64,000 nt of DNA from Flavipsychrobacter sp. Its GTDB lineage: Bacteria; Bacteroidota; Bacteroidia; Chitinophagales; Chitinophagaceae. Positions 17,181 to 25,678 of this stretch are shown piece by piece. The position numbers and the translations under genes were made by a program. Position 1 is the stretch's first letter. Each line of letters begins with the position of its first letter. Location: assembly GCA_016786665.1 (NCBI GenBank), contig JAEUVZ010000033.1, positions 28,231-92,230 of the forward strand, written 5' to 3'. The notes under the pieces are model-generated. The model saw only the letters and a program-made list of their open reading frames with translations, was not told where the DNA came from and did no database searches.

Positions 17181-17438
17181 ATGAACAATGAAGTGCAGGA
17201 TGGCGTAAGAGCGAGCCAGAATGAAAAGGTGAAGCAGCATTTAGTGAGTGGTAAAACGATTACGCCGTTGGAGGCACTTAGCCTGTACGGATGCCTGCGC
17301 CTCGGCGCACGTATCTGGGATTTAAGACGTAAACATGGCTTGCCCGTAGTGACGGAAATTGTGAAGGGAGAGCAGGGCAAGCATTACGCTAAGTATTCCA
17401 TACCCCAGGAGAAACCCACAGGGATTGTGAAAGGATGA
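17181..17438 (+). CDS. winged-helix/HTH protein (HTH_39-like)
   Basis: The protein has 85 residues. Its GKTITPLEALSLYGCLRLG segment followed by ARIWDLRRKHGLPVVTEI is the pattern of the small phage helix-turn-helix family often placed before replication genes. An AGGAGG at 17171-17176 gives it a strong ribosome-binding site, unusual for Bacteroidota. It may be an early regulator or a recombination directionality factor. Confidence 0.7.
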   Translation: MNNEVQDGVRASQNEKVKQHLVSGKTITPLEALSLYGCLRLGARIWDLRRKHGLPVVTEIVKGEQGKHYAKYSIPQEKPTGIVKG

Positions 17439-17661
17439 GAAGGGAATGCGGGTAATTATTCCGCCGCGCCGGTAGTGAGCCGGTATATACAGCAGATGAG
17501 CGATAGATAAGAAGATGAGTAGAGCGTGTATATACCCTCACCCGTGCCGCGCGGGATAAATCAAATTCACAACCATTACAGGCTAAGTGTAACCACTATA
17601 TGCGGTTACATTTTGTCGTGCGTATAAGTGAGGAGTATAACATAAAAGGAAACTAAAGACG
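17439..17661. other. gap before replication genes, one inverted repeat
   Basis: No convincing gene is visible in this 220-base stretch. It holds an inverted repeat, TGTAACC (17588-17594) and GGTTACA (17604-17610), about 50 bases before the DUF1376 gene, which could be an operator or hairpin in its leader. Confidence 0.4.
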
Positions 17662-18627
17662 ATGGCAAATAAATTACCGTACATACCGATTTATATCGGC
17701 GACATTTTAAAGGATTGGGGGCATTTGCCGCTCGACCTTTTTGGTGCTGCCCATAAGTTGCTGTACCGTATGTGGGATAGTAAGCAGAAGGGAAAAATTT
17801 GCTACGATTTTGCTTCATACGGAACCATGCTCGGCGTACCTGAAGCGGAAGCAAAAAGAATAGTTGAAAAACTAACCTCCGGCGACGAGCCGGTTTTCAA
17901 TAAAGAAGTAGAAGGGGAATATACAAGGCTGATTAACCGGCGTATGGTTCGGGAAGCCGCGTTGAGCGCAACCCGCAGCGATTCCGGCAGCAAAGGCGGA
18001 ACCAAACGTCAGGCAAAAGCCAAGCAAAAAAACGCGGCGCAGGAAGATTTTGCTAATGATTTGCTTGAAAATAAATCAAGCAAACCGCAAGCAAAAGTCA
18101 AGCAAATCCCTGAATATGATATTGAAAATGAAAATGACTTTGAAAGTGAAAATGAAAATCATTTTGAAAAGTCTGAAAAACTTTCTGCGGGAAAATCAAA
18201 AAGCGAACCTCCCGGAATAGCCCTGCCCTTCGACAGCGAGGCGTTTGTGCGGCATTGGGAATGGTGGCGGCAGTACAAGCGGGAGCAGTTCAGCTTCAGG
18301 TACAAGTCCGTCGTAACCGAACAGGCGGCGTTGAATGACCTCACCAAAATCGCTAACGGTGATGAAGTAACTGCAATCGGGATTATTCAGCAATCCATTG
18401 CCAACGGCTGGAAGGGCTTTTTCGCCATCAAGGCGGACGCAAACGCGCCGCCGGGAAAAGAAAAGAAGGGCGTGTTCCAGGCAAATCTGGAAGCTAATAT
18501 CGAAACCAAAAAAATGTTGAGGAAGATGTATGAAAACGGCGCATTTGATCACTACGAACAACAACGGGCAGAGCTTCTCCGTCGCGGTACGCGAGCAGGA
18601 AACGGCGTTGAAGCAACTGCTACCTGA
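17662..18627 (+). CDS. DUF1376/YdaU-like replication protein
   Basis: This 321-residue protein opens with LPYIPIYIGDILKDWGHLPL, typical of DUF1376 phage proteins that act as replication initiators or primosome factors. A winged-helix-like N-terminal domain is followed by a charged, low-complexity linker (residues about 110-175, rich in Lys, Glu and Asn) and a helical C-terminal domain. It probably recruits replication machinery to phage DNA. The linker DNA is AT-rich and repetitive. It overlaps the next gene by 98 bases. Confidence 0.75.
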   Translation: MANKLPYIPIYIGDILKDWGHLPLDLFGAAHKLLYRMWDSKQKGKICYDFASYGTMLGVPEAEAKRIVEKLTSGDEPVFNKEVEGEYTRLINRRMVREAALSATRSDSGSKGGTKRQAKAKQKNAAQEDFANDLLENKSSKPQAKVKQIPEYDIENENDFESENENHFEKSEKLSAGKSKSEPPGIALPFDSEAFVRHWEWWRQYKREQFSFRYKSVVTEQAALNDLTKIANGDEVTAIGIIQQSIANGWKGFFAIKADANAPPGKEKKGVFQANLEANIETKKMLRKMYENGAFDHYEQQRAELLRRGTRAGNGVEATAT

Positions 18628-19420
18628 GGAAAGAAAAATTATTGAGGCGGGATTAAAACCTACGCTGGCAAAGTCATACGCAATGGACGTTTTAGAGCAG
18701 TTGACCGATACGGTGAACATGGCGTTCAGCCTGAGCGGGCAAAAGCCGGATAACGGGAATGAACTAATTATCGTCAATGAATTGTACGCGAAACTGATGG
18801 AAACCTACCCGCATTGCACAATGGATGAAGTACGGACGGCAATCCGCAACGGCGTGTTTGATGAGTACGGGGAATACTACGGGCTGAATGTAAAAACGTT
18901 TGTGATGTTCATACGCTCTTACCTGTTCTCCGAGCAACGCAAAGCGGCAAAGGCGGCGTTTGATGCAGCACGTAGGAAAGAGGATAAACCGAAAGCACCC
19001 GCACCGCCCTATTGGGAGGATAGTTACTGGACGGAGGAACGCATCGCCCAATGGAGGGATATAACGGAAAGCTGTTATCGCTGGTATTGCGAGAACTCCT
19101 TACTAAGCGGCTTTATACAGGAAGGCTGTTACTGGCTGCTGAAAAGAAGCGGTGCAATAGATATGCCGGACGGTTACAGGACGGAGCTTATCCTACGCGC
19201 TAAACAGGCAATAAGGGCTGAACTGGTCAGGAATGATGAAAAAAAGCACATGAGCGAAATCAAAGAAACGCTGGAGCAATTACAGGATGTGGATAGTTAC
19301 CCGGACTTAAAACGGCAGGTACATTACCGCGCCAAAAGACTGGCGGTGCTGGACTATTTCGCTACGCTGCAAAAGAAAGAACGGACAATGGTATTTACAG
19401 AAAATGAAACTAACGGGTAA
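18530..19420 (+). CDS. phage replication-region protein, unknown
   Basis: The product is 296 residues, mostly helical. I see no Walker motif, so it is not an obvious DnaC-type loader. A FGLNVKTF-like segment and a charged middle (RRKEDKPKAPAPPYWED) resemble phage replication proteins that follow DUF1376 genes. The start is uncertain: ATG 18530 overlaps the previous gene by 98 bases, while ATG 18683 would remove the overlap. Its stop overlaps the next ATG (TAATG). Confidence 0.6.
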   Translation: MKTAHLITTNNNGQSFSVAVREQETALKQLLPEERKIIEAGLKPTLAKSYAMDVLEQLTDTVNMAFSLSGQKPDNGNELIIVNELYAKLMETYPHCTMDEVRTAIRNGVFDEYGEYYGLNVKTFVMFIRSYLFSEQRKAAKAAFDAARRKEDKPKAPAPPYWEDSYWTEERIAQWRDITESCYRWYCENSLLSGFIQEGCYWLLKRSGAIDMPDGYRTELILRAKQAIRAELVRNDEKKHMSEIKETLEQLQDVDSYPDLKRQVHYRAKRLAVLDYFATLQKKERTMVFTENETNG

Positions 19421-20100
19421 TGCGCGTCAACGTTGATAAGACCATACAGGATTTACAAAAGGAATTTGCTCACCTGAGTAAAGAACAAATGAACAAAGCC
19501 GCCGCAAGAGCCATTAACCGCACGTTGCTGAAAGGACGAACGGAAGCGCGTAAGGCGGTAAAGGTGGAGTATAATATCCCGCAGAAAAACCTGAACGGTA
19601 TTAAAAACAAAAATGCCTTTCCCTCTTTTCTGGAAGGATATATCACGGCAAGCGCAAAGCCTATACCAATGGACGCTTTCTCGCCCAGGTTTGAAACCAG
19701 TACCGGCAGTATCAGTATTTCCCGTAAGGGCGTACAGAAAACAAAGGACTACAAACGGGCAAAGAAAAATCCGGGCAAAGGTGTAAGCGTTGAGGTAAAG
19801 AAAGGACAACGGGAGGTAGTACCCTATGCGTTTATGATTAAAGGCGCAAAGCCGCGTGTTTTTGCGCGTGGTAAGTATAAGATGGGCGGAGGTAGCTTCG
19901 GCTTCATACAGCGCAACAAAAGGGAGAACAAGAGCGGTAATGATACACCTATCAAGCCGCTTATATCCGTAACCGTTCACGGTGCTGTTATCAACGACAA
20001 TGTACGGCAGCGTATCAGGAACATAATAGATGAAAACTTTGAAAAGGACATGCGACATGAAATCAGATACCTCATTAGCAAAATGCACGGCGGTGCGTAG
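19420..20100 (+). CDS. minor tail protein Z-like (gpZ) protein
   Basis: This 226-residue basic protein begins with an amphipathic helix, then KAAARAINRTLLKGRTEARKA and VEYNIPQKNLNGI. That pattern is the hallmark of prophage minor tail protein Z proteins, which help join or terminate tails. Its position is odd: it lies before the terminase, overlapping a replication gene, rather than with the head-tail joining genes. The family call rests on the N-terminal third. Confidence 0.65.
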   Translation: MRVNVDKTIQDLQKEFAHLSKEQMNKAAARAINRTLLKGRTEARKAVKVEYNIPQKNLNGIKNKNAFPSFLEGYITASAKPIPMDAFSPRFETSTGSISISRKGVQKTKDYKRAKKNPGKGVSVEVKKGQREVVPYAFMIKGAKPRVFARGKYKMGGGSFGFIQRNKRENKSGNDTPIKPLISVTVHGAVINDNVRQRIRNIIDENFEKDMRHEIRYLISKMHGGA

Positions 20101-20261
20101 GGCGCGGAGGGCAGGCAGGGCTGCAGGCAGAGCCGGGGGCGGTCTGGTTCCCCCTCACCTGCTTGTCTTGCGGCTACCCTGAGCCCCAAGAAAAAGTTAG
20201 CGATAGAGATTTCACAGGTTCGCGAACCACAGCAGAAAAACGCGAACGCTTTTATGACAAA
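20101..20261. other. GC-rich spacer before terminase, candidate packaging site
   Basis: This stretch carries repeated GGCAG units (20109-20130), a GGGGG...CCCCC stem at 20135-20139 and 20150-20154, and a perfect 12-base palindrome GGTTCGCGAACC at 20217-20228. Lambda-type phages keep cos next to the small terminase gene, and this is the one structured spacer next to it. Assignment as cos/pac is inference from position and structure. Confidence 0.4.
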
Positions 20262-20831
20262 ATGGCAAAAAACGAAAACACAGTATCCATAAGAGAATAC
20301 GCCCGCAGCAAAGGCGTAAGCGATACTACCGTGCGCAAAGCCATCAAGTCGCGTAAAATCAATGCCGGGTATGATGCAGCAACAAAAAAGATCATACCGG
20401 AAATAGCCGACAGGGAATGGGGCGACACCATTGTTCAGGTAACACCCGAAAGCGTACCGGCGGACAAACCGGTTGCGAACACTGCGAACACGGAGCCAGG
20501 TGCGCAGGAAATTACCGGCGACAGCATTTTTCTCGACAAGGACGAGACTTATGCCGAAGCATTAAGAAAAGACCTCATTATAAAAGCCAACCTGAATGCG
20601 CTGAAGCTGCGCATGAAAGAAGGCGAGGTCGTAGAAAAAAGTAAAGTGTACAAAGAACTGTTTGCCCTCGGTAAACAAATCAGGCTGCGCTTCCAGTCCA
20701 TACCCGACCGGGTCATTGACGACGTACTGGCGGCAACCGGAAGGAATGAGGCGCACCTGATATTATTTAACGCAATTACCGACGTACTGGAGGAACTGAC
20801 AGGCATCGGGGAAAATGATTTGAAAATTTAG
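20262..20831 (+). CDS. terminase small subunit-like DNA-binding protein
   Basis: The protein is 189 residues. The N-terminus (NTVSIREYARSKGVSDTTVRKAIKS) is a helix-turn-helix of the Nu1 type, and the C-terminal part (DLIIKANLNALKLRMKEGEVV through IPDRVIDDV) is the helical region seen in phage DNA-packaging proteins that act with gpA-type large subunits. I use ATG 20262; the upstream in-frame TTG region overlaps the candidate cos sequence. It probably recognises the packaging site. Confidence 0.75.
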   Translation: MAKNENTVSIREYARSKGVSDTTVRKAIKSRKINAGYDAATKKIIPEIADREWGDTIVQVTPESVPADKPVANTANTEPGAQEITGDSIFLDKDETYAEALRKDLIIKANLNALKLRMKEGEVVEKSKVYKELFALGKQIRLRFQSIPDRVIDDVLAATGRNEAHLILFNAITDVLEELTGIGENDLKI

Positions 20832-20834
20832 ACT

Positions 20835-21410
20835 ATGGAACATATACAGAAACGAGCAGGTTTAGGACACCTTATGGTGGACATTGAAACAATGGGCGAA
20901 GGCTCTAACGCGGTTATCTGCTCCATTGGAGCGGTGGAGTTTGAAATCAATACAGGGGAAACGCGCTCCGTATTTTACCGCAAGGTGGATTTACAGTCCT
21001 GCCTCGACGCGGGATTGACCGTTGACGGCTCGACCATAAAATGGTGGCTGCAACAAAACGCGGAAGCGCAAAAGGAAATTACCGGCGGCGGTGCGGTATC
21101 TATTCAACAGGCGTTAAAAGACTTCAGCGAATTTATCTCCTGCGGCGTGGATACCTTAAAGCTATGGAGCAACGGAAAACATTTTGATATGTCCCGTTTG
21201 GCGGATGCTTACAAAGTATGCCGTATGGAGATACCGTGGAAGTTTTACAACGTGCGGGATTGCAGGACGCTGGTGGAGGTGATGCCGGAAATAAAGCGTG
21301 GCATACAAAGAGCGGGTGTTGCGCATCATGCGCTGGACGATTGTTTGCACCAGATAAAATATTGCTCGGCTATATGGCAGTACATGAATAAAAACCTTGT
21401 ACGCGCCTAA
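20835..21410 (+). CDS. DnaQ-like 3'-5' exonuclease (Rv2179c/DUF5051 type)
   Basis: This 191-residue protein has the DEDD exonuclease motifs in order: MVDIETMG (Exo I, D-x-E), WSNGKHFDMSRL (Exo II region), and HHALDDCLHQ (Exo III, H-x-A-x-D-D). Such single-domain exonucleases occur in many tailed phages and act on DNA or RNA ends. It starts four bases after the small terminase gene, between the two terminase genes. Confidence 0.85.
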   Translation: MEHIQKRAGLGHLMVDIETMGEGSNAVICSIGAVEFEINTGETRSVFYRKVDLQSCLDAGLTVDGSTIKWWLQQNAEAQKEITGGGAVSIQQALKDFSEFISCGVDTLKLWSNGKHFDMSRLADAYKVCRMEIPWKFYNVRDCRTLVEVMPEIKRGIQRAGVAHHALDDCLHQIKYCSAIWQYMNKNLVRA

Positions 21411-21515
21411 GCCGGTGGATAGTAGTTTGTAATAGTAGCTTGTTGTTGTGAAGGCTTGCCTTAGCCGTAGAAATTAGTTAGGCGGTATTACCGCTTGTGA
21501 AGATTGGAATAGTGA

Positions 21516-23390
21516 ATGTGGGAAATAATTAAGGGCTTTATAGACGGGCTAAGACCGGAGCCGAGGTTAAGCGTGTCACAATGGGCGGATAAGTGCCGGG
21601 TATTATCAACAATCAGTACTGCGGAACCGGGTGTATGGCGTACCAGCCGTACACCCTACCTGCGGGAGATTATGGATAAGCTCAGCGTAAGCGACGCGGT
21701 GCAGGAGGTCATCGTGATGAAGGGGGCGCAGGTAGGTCTTACTGAGGCGGGGAACAACTGGATAGGTTATACCATAGAGGTATCACCCTGTCCGTTTCTG
21801 GCGGTGCAGCCGACAAAGGACATGGCAGAGCGGAACTCGAAAATCCGTATCCAGCCCATGATCGAGGCGGCTCCAACGTTGGCGGCGAAAATCAAACCGG
21901 CGCGTTCAAGAGATAGCGGTAACACCATCCTTAAAAAAGAATTTCCGGGCGGCATACTGGTCATGACCGGGGCAAATTCAGCGTCCGGTTTACGCTCCAT
22001 GCCAGCGCGTAACGTCTTTTTAGATGAGGTGGACGCTTACCCGTTGGATTTGGATGGTGAAGGTAGCCCGATAGATTTGGCAAAGGCGCGTACCCGCACC
22101 TTTCCGAAGAAGAAGATATTCATTATCTCCACGCCGACCATTGAAGGACAGAGCATCATCGAGGCGCAGTTCTTGGAAACCGACCAGCGTTACTATTTCG
22201 TGCCTTGCCCTCATTGCGGTGGTATGCAGGTATTACGCTTCGGGCAGTTGCGGTACAAGCCGGGCAAATATGATAACGTTACTTATGAATGCGAGCATTG
22301 CGCGGAGCAGATACATGAGCGGATTAAAACAAAAATGCTTGCTGCCGGTCAGTGGATAGCCACCGCGCCGGAAAAAGCGAACTACTACAAAGTAGGTTAT
22401 CATATCAGCTCTATGTACTCGCCTTACGGCTGGTATAGTTGGGCGAACGCTGCGGAGGATTACGAAAAGTGCAAAACGGATATACCCAAACTCAAAACGT
22501 TTGTGAATACCGTTTTAGGGGAAACGTGGAAAGAGGAAGGCGACGCGCCGGATTGGGAGCTGGTGTATAACAAGCGGGAAAGCTACGCTCAGAATACGTT
22601 AAGCAATGATGTTGCATTTCTTACCGCAGGCGTGGACATTCAGAAAGACCGCATAGAGCTGGAGATCGTCGGATGGGGAAAGGGTAAGCAGTCCTGGTCT
22701 GTTGATTACCGTGTATTGTTAGGCAATACAAGCGGAGAGAATGCCCCGGTATGGCAGCAGCTTGCGGAGGTATTGAATGAAACATGGGAGCGGGAGGACG
22801 GCGCGTTATTGGGCATCCGTATTATGGCTGTGGATAGTGGTTATAATACCAGTGAAGTGTACGCCTTTTGCCGCAAGTATGACCCTTCGCGTGTAGTGCC
22901 AACGAAAGGACAGGAGGCGCAGAGCATCATGGTATCAACGCCCCGCGCGGTGGATATATCAAGGAAGGGCAAGGCTATAAACGGTATCAAGGTGCGGCAC
23001 GTAGGTATATCCATTATCAAAAGCGAATTGTACGGCTGGTTACGCCTGCAATGCCACGAGGACGGCACTTATCCAAATGGCTATTGCCATTTCCCGCAGT
23101 ATGACGCGCATTACTTTAAAGGATTGACCGCCGAAAAACTGGAACTGAAAAAAGTACGCGGCTTTGATAAGTATATGTGGGTAAAGAAGTATGAGCGTAA
23201 CGAGCCGTTAGACTGCCGCGTGTATGCCCGCGCTGCAGCCAACATGATGGGCCTGGATAATTGGAATGAACAACAGTGGAAAAAATTTTTATTGAGTGTA
23301 CAAAACTTTTCAAAGAAAAAAACTACAATAGTTGACCCTGAAATAAACCCTGTCACAAAGAAGAAGAAAAGGAGTTCGTTTTGGGATTAG
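21516..23390 (+). CDS. terminase large subunit (lambda gpA family)
   Basis: At 624 residues it has the usual size of gpA. The ATPase half shows a variant Walker A (MKGAQVGLTEAG) and a Walker B (NVFLDEVDAYP), followed by the coupling motif KIFIISTPT. A Cys cluster (CPHCGG and CEHCAEQ) is typical of the gpA family. The nuclease half starts at LTAGVDIQKDRIELE with the catalytic Asp. It cuts and pumps DNA into the prohead through the portal. Its closeness to lambda gpA argues for cos packaging. Confidence 0.92.
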   Translation: MWEIIKGFIDGLRPEPRLSVSQWADKCRVLSTISTAEPGVWRTSRTPYLREIMDKLSVSDAVQEVIVMKGAQVGLTEAGNNWIGYTIEVSPCPFLAVQPTKDMAERNSKIRIQPMIEAAPTLAAKIKPARSRDSGNTILKKEFPGGILVMTGANSASGLRSMPARNVFLDEVDAYPLDLDGEGSPIDLAKARTRTFPKKKIFIISTPTIEGQSIIEAQFLETDQRYYFVPCPHCGGMQVLRFGQLRYKPGKYDNVTYECEHCAEQIHERIKTKMLAAGQWIATAPEKANYYKVGYHISSMYSPYGWYSWANAAEDYEKCKTDIPKLKTFVNTVLGETWKEEGDAPDWELVYNKRESYAQNTLSNDVAFLTAGVDIQKDRIELEIVGWGKGKQSWSVDYRVLLGNTSGENAPVWQQLAEVLNETWEREDGALLGIRIMAVDSGYNTSEVYAFCRKYDPSRVVPTKGQEAQSIMVSTPRAVDISRKGKAINGIKVRHVGISIIKSELYGWLRLQCHEDGTYPNGYCHFPQYDAHYFKGLTAEKLELKKVRGFDKYMWVKKYERNEPLDCRVYARAAANMMGLDNWNEQQWKKFLLSVQNFSKKKTTIVDPEINPVTKKKKRSSFWD

Positions 23391-23422
23391 TGAATAGATA
23401 GAAGAACAAAGGAGGAAGCCAC

Positions 23423-23788
23423 ATGGAGACAACAATTACAGTAGAAAAACCAAAACCATTACAGGAGTTAATTATAGACGCGACCTGTCTATACTATGGA
23501 TTGACACGCCAGCAACTATTCAGCAAATGCAGGCAGCAGACATTGGTAGATAAACGCCATATCTGTTTTTACATCATCAAGCAGGAAACGAATTTGAGCG
23601 ATTACCTGTTGGCGCAAAGTTTACAATACAGCCGCTCGTCCATACAAAACGCCATAGAAAAAGTAGAGGGAGAAAAAAGTGTGTACCGGCAGGTTGCCAC
23701 GGAGATAAAAGACATATTAGGTATTGTGGACAAACTGCTAATGAAACAAAGTGAATGGGCTTTACAAGAGAGCAGCTTGGCATCTTAG
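23423..23788 (+). CDS. DnaA domain IV-like DNA-binding protein
   Basis: The product is 121 residues. The stretch from LIIDATCLYYGLTRQQLF through KRHICFYIIKQETNLSDYLL to SRSSIQNAIEKV follows the DnaA C-terminal domain pattern (helix-turn-helix plus the signature helix), without any ATPase domain. It has a clear AGGAGG-like ribosome-binding site at 23410-23415. In a packaging cluster it may be a stray origin-binding or regulatory protein. It overlaps the gpW gene by 34 bases. Confidence 0.65.
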   Translation: METTITVEKPKPLQELIIDATCLYYGLTRQQLFSKCRQQTLVDKRHICFYIIKQETNLSDYLLAQSLQYSRSSIQNAIEKVEGEKSVYRQVATEIKDILGIVDKLLMKQSEWALQESSLAS

Positions 23789-23970
23789 AAGCGGCAATAG
23801 CGCAGGGCGCGTTAGACGTTAATTACGGGGATAAGCGGGTAACGTATCGTAGCTTAAATGAAATGATGCGTATCCGCGACCTGATGAAGAAAGAGTTAGG
23901 ATTGTCCGGCAGTAGCGGTACGGGCAATAGTAACCGGAGATTTGCTACGCATAGCAAAGGATTGAAGTAG
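23755..23970 (+). CDS. head-to-tail joining protein gpW
   Basis: This 71-residue protein follows the lambda gpW pattern: LGILEAAIAQGALDVNYGDK, then VTYRSLNEMMRIRDLMKKEL. gpW plugs the filled head after packaging. Its place between the large terminase and the portal is the lambda order. Confidence 0.88.
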   Translation: MGFTREQLGILEAAIAQGALDVNYGDKRVTYRSLNEMMRIRDLMKKELGLSGSSGTGNSNRRFATHSKGLK

Positions 23971-24011
23971 ATAGTTTTTGAGGGAAAAGATAGGGTTTAT
24001 AGGAATAGTGA

Positions 24012-25493
24012 ATGAATTGGCTGGATAAGGCGGTAGCATGGATTAACCCGGAGGCGGGTAAGAAAAGAGTACAAAGCAGGCTCGCACTGCAAATGATAGA
24101 CAAGTCGCTGCGTAAATATGAAGCGGCTGCGTCCGGCAGGCGCACGGAGGGTTGGGTAACAACCGGAGCCTCTACGAACCAGGACATCATTAACGCGCTC
24201 CCCAAACTGAGGGAACGCGCCCGCGAGCTGACCAAAAATAACCCCTATGGCAAGAACGGTATCCGCCGTATTGCCAATAACGTAGTAGGAACCGGCATCA
24301 TGCCCACGCCAGTGGGTTTATCCGCTCAGGACGCTGAAAAAATAAAGCAGGCATGGAAGCTATGGGGCGAAAAGACCGCCTGCGATTTTGATGAACGGTA
24401 TAATTTCTACGGCTTACAGAAACTCATCATGCGCACCGTTGCCAAGTGCGGCGAGTGCATCATACGGCGGGTGCGTACCAAGTACGAGAAAGGCAAAATC
24501 CCCTTAGAGCTTCAGGTACTGGAACCTGATTTTATAGATAGCAAGAAAAACGAAACCAGCCTGAAAAACGGCGGGTATATCGTTAGCGGTGTAGAATATG
24601 ACCGCAGGGGCAAACGTGTTGCGTACTGGCTATACCGCAGGCATCCGAAAGAATTTTTTGCAGACCTTATCAGCGACCGCATAGAGGTGAAGGACATCAT
24701 TCATGTATATGAAGTAGAAGACCCCGGACAGGTGCGCGGCATTCCTTTCGCTACGCCCTCTATGTTGCGAATGCACGACTTTGACGATTACGAGGACGCA
24801 CAGTTGATGCGGCAAAAAATAGCGGCTTGTTTTTCCGTTTTCATTACCGAGAATGATAACCTTAACCCAATACCCGAAGGCGGCGAATATGAGCCTTTAG
24901 AGCGCGTGGAACCGGGTATTATTGAGCATTTGCCGCCCGGTAAGACCGTGAGCTTTGCAGCACCGCCCCCGGCGGAGGGTTACGACACTTACTCGCGGCA
25001 GGTATTGCAGGGCATAGCCGCTGGTATGGGCGTAAGCTATGAAGCCCTAACGGGAGATCTCTCTAACGTGAATTTTAGTAGCGGGCGTATGGGCTGGATA
25101 GAGTTTCAGCGCAACATTGACGACTGGCAATGGATGATGCTGATACCTACGTTCTGCGATAAGGCGTGGGAGTGGTTTGTAGAGGCGGCGGTACTGGCCG
25201 GGTATGCCAAGACCGGCGTATTGATTGAGGTAAGCTGGACTGCCCCGCGCCGTGAAATGATAGACCCGTCCAAAGAGGTAAAGGCATTATCTGAATTAGT
25301 GCGTAACGGTTTTAGTAGCTGGCATGATGCAGTAAAGTCTTTGGGTGATAATCCGGACGATGTAATGGGACAACTTATTAAAGATGCTGCGGCTTTTGAT
25401 AAAGCAGGACTGAAGCCGGTATGCGATGCGAGGTTTGATACAAACCGTGTTAACGAAAATCCCAAGGAAAAAGAGGAAGACTCAAGGAAGTAA
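24012..25493 (+). CDS. phage portal protein (lambda gpB family)
   Basis: At 493 residues this is a lambda-type portal: NPEAGKKRVQSRLALQ at the start, RARELTKNNPYGKNGIRRIANNVVG, and later QVLQGIAAGMGVSYEALTGDLSNVNFSS, all portal signatures. It forms the ring through which DNA enters the head. Its stop at 25493 is ten bases before the left repeat of the metal cargo, so the inserted block seems to spare the gene, although the C-terminus could have been longer originally. Confidence 0.92.
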   Translation: MNWLDKAVAWINPEAGKKRVQSRLALQMIDKSLRKYEAAASGRRTEGWVTTGASTNQDIINALPKLRERARELTKNNPYGKNGIRRIANNVVGTGIMPTPVGLSAQDAEKIKQAWKLWGEKTACDFDERYNFYGLQKLIMRTVAKCGECIIRRVRTKYEKGKIPLELQVLEPDFIDSKKNETSLKNGGYIVSGVEYDRRGKRVAYWLYRRHPKEFFADLISDRIEVKDIIHVYEVEDPGQVRGIPFATPSMLRMHDFDDYEDAQLMRQKIAACFSVFITENDNLNPIPEGGEYEPLERVEPGIIEHLPPGKTVSFAAPPPAEGYDTYSRQVLQGIAAGMGVSYEALTGDLSNVNFSSGRMGWIEFQRNIDDWQWMMLIPTFCDKAWEWFVEAAVLAGYAKTGVLIEVSWTAPRREMIDPSKEVKALSELVRNGFSSWHDAVKSLGDNPDDVMGQLIKDAAAFDKAGLKPVCDARFDTNRVNENPKEKEEDSRK

Positions 25494-25503
25494 ACTGTGG
25501 GAG

Positions 25504-25542
25504 CAGGACGAGATTAAAGCAAAACGCTTCGAGAATTTTTAC
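25504..25542. repeat. left direct repeat bounding the metal cargo
   Basis: The 39-base sequence starts CAGGACGAGATTAAAGCAA and matches 36978-37018 in the same orientation, with two one-base gaps and two mismatches. Such a pair suggests the two ends left by site-specific integration. Each copy has an internal AAGC/GCTT inverted repeat. Confidence 0.7.
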
Positions 25543-25678
25543 ACCATAAAATAGCAATTTAAAATCAGTGCTACAAAGTCAAATCGAATTAGCCAATTCA
25601 AACACAATATGTTTGATTAGCAGTAATTAATTTTTAGATTTACCTAAAAGACTAACTATTATTCCTATTTTCGTGTAC

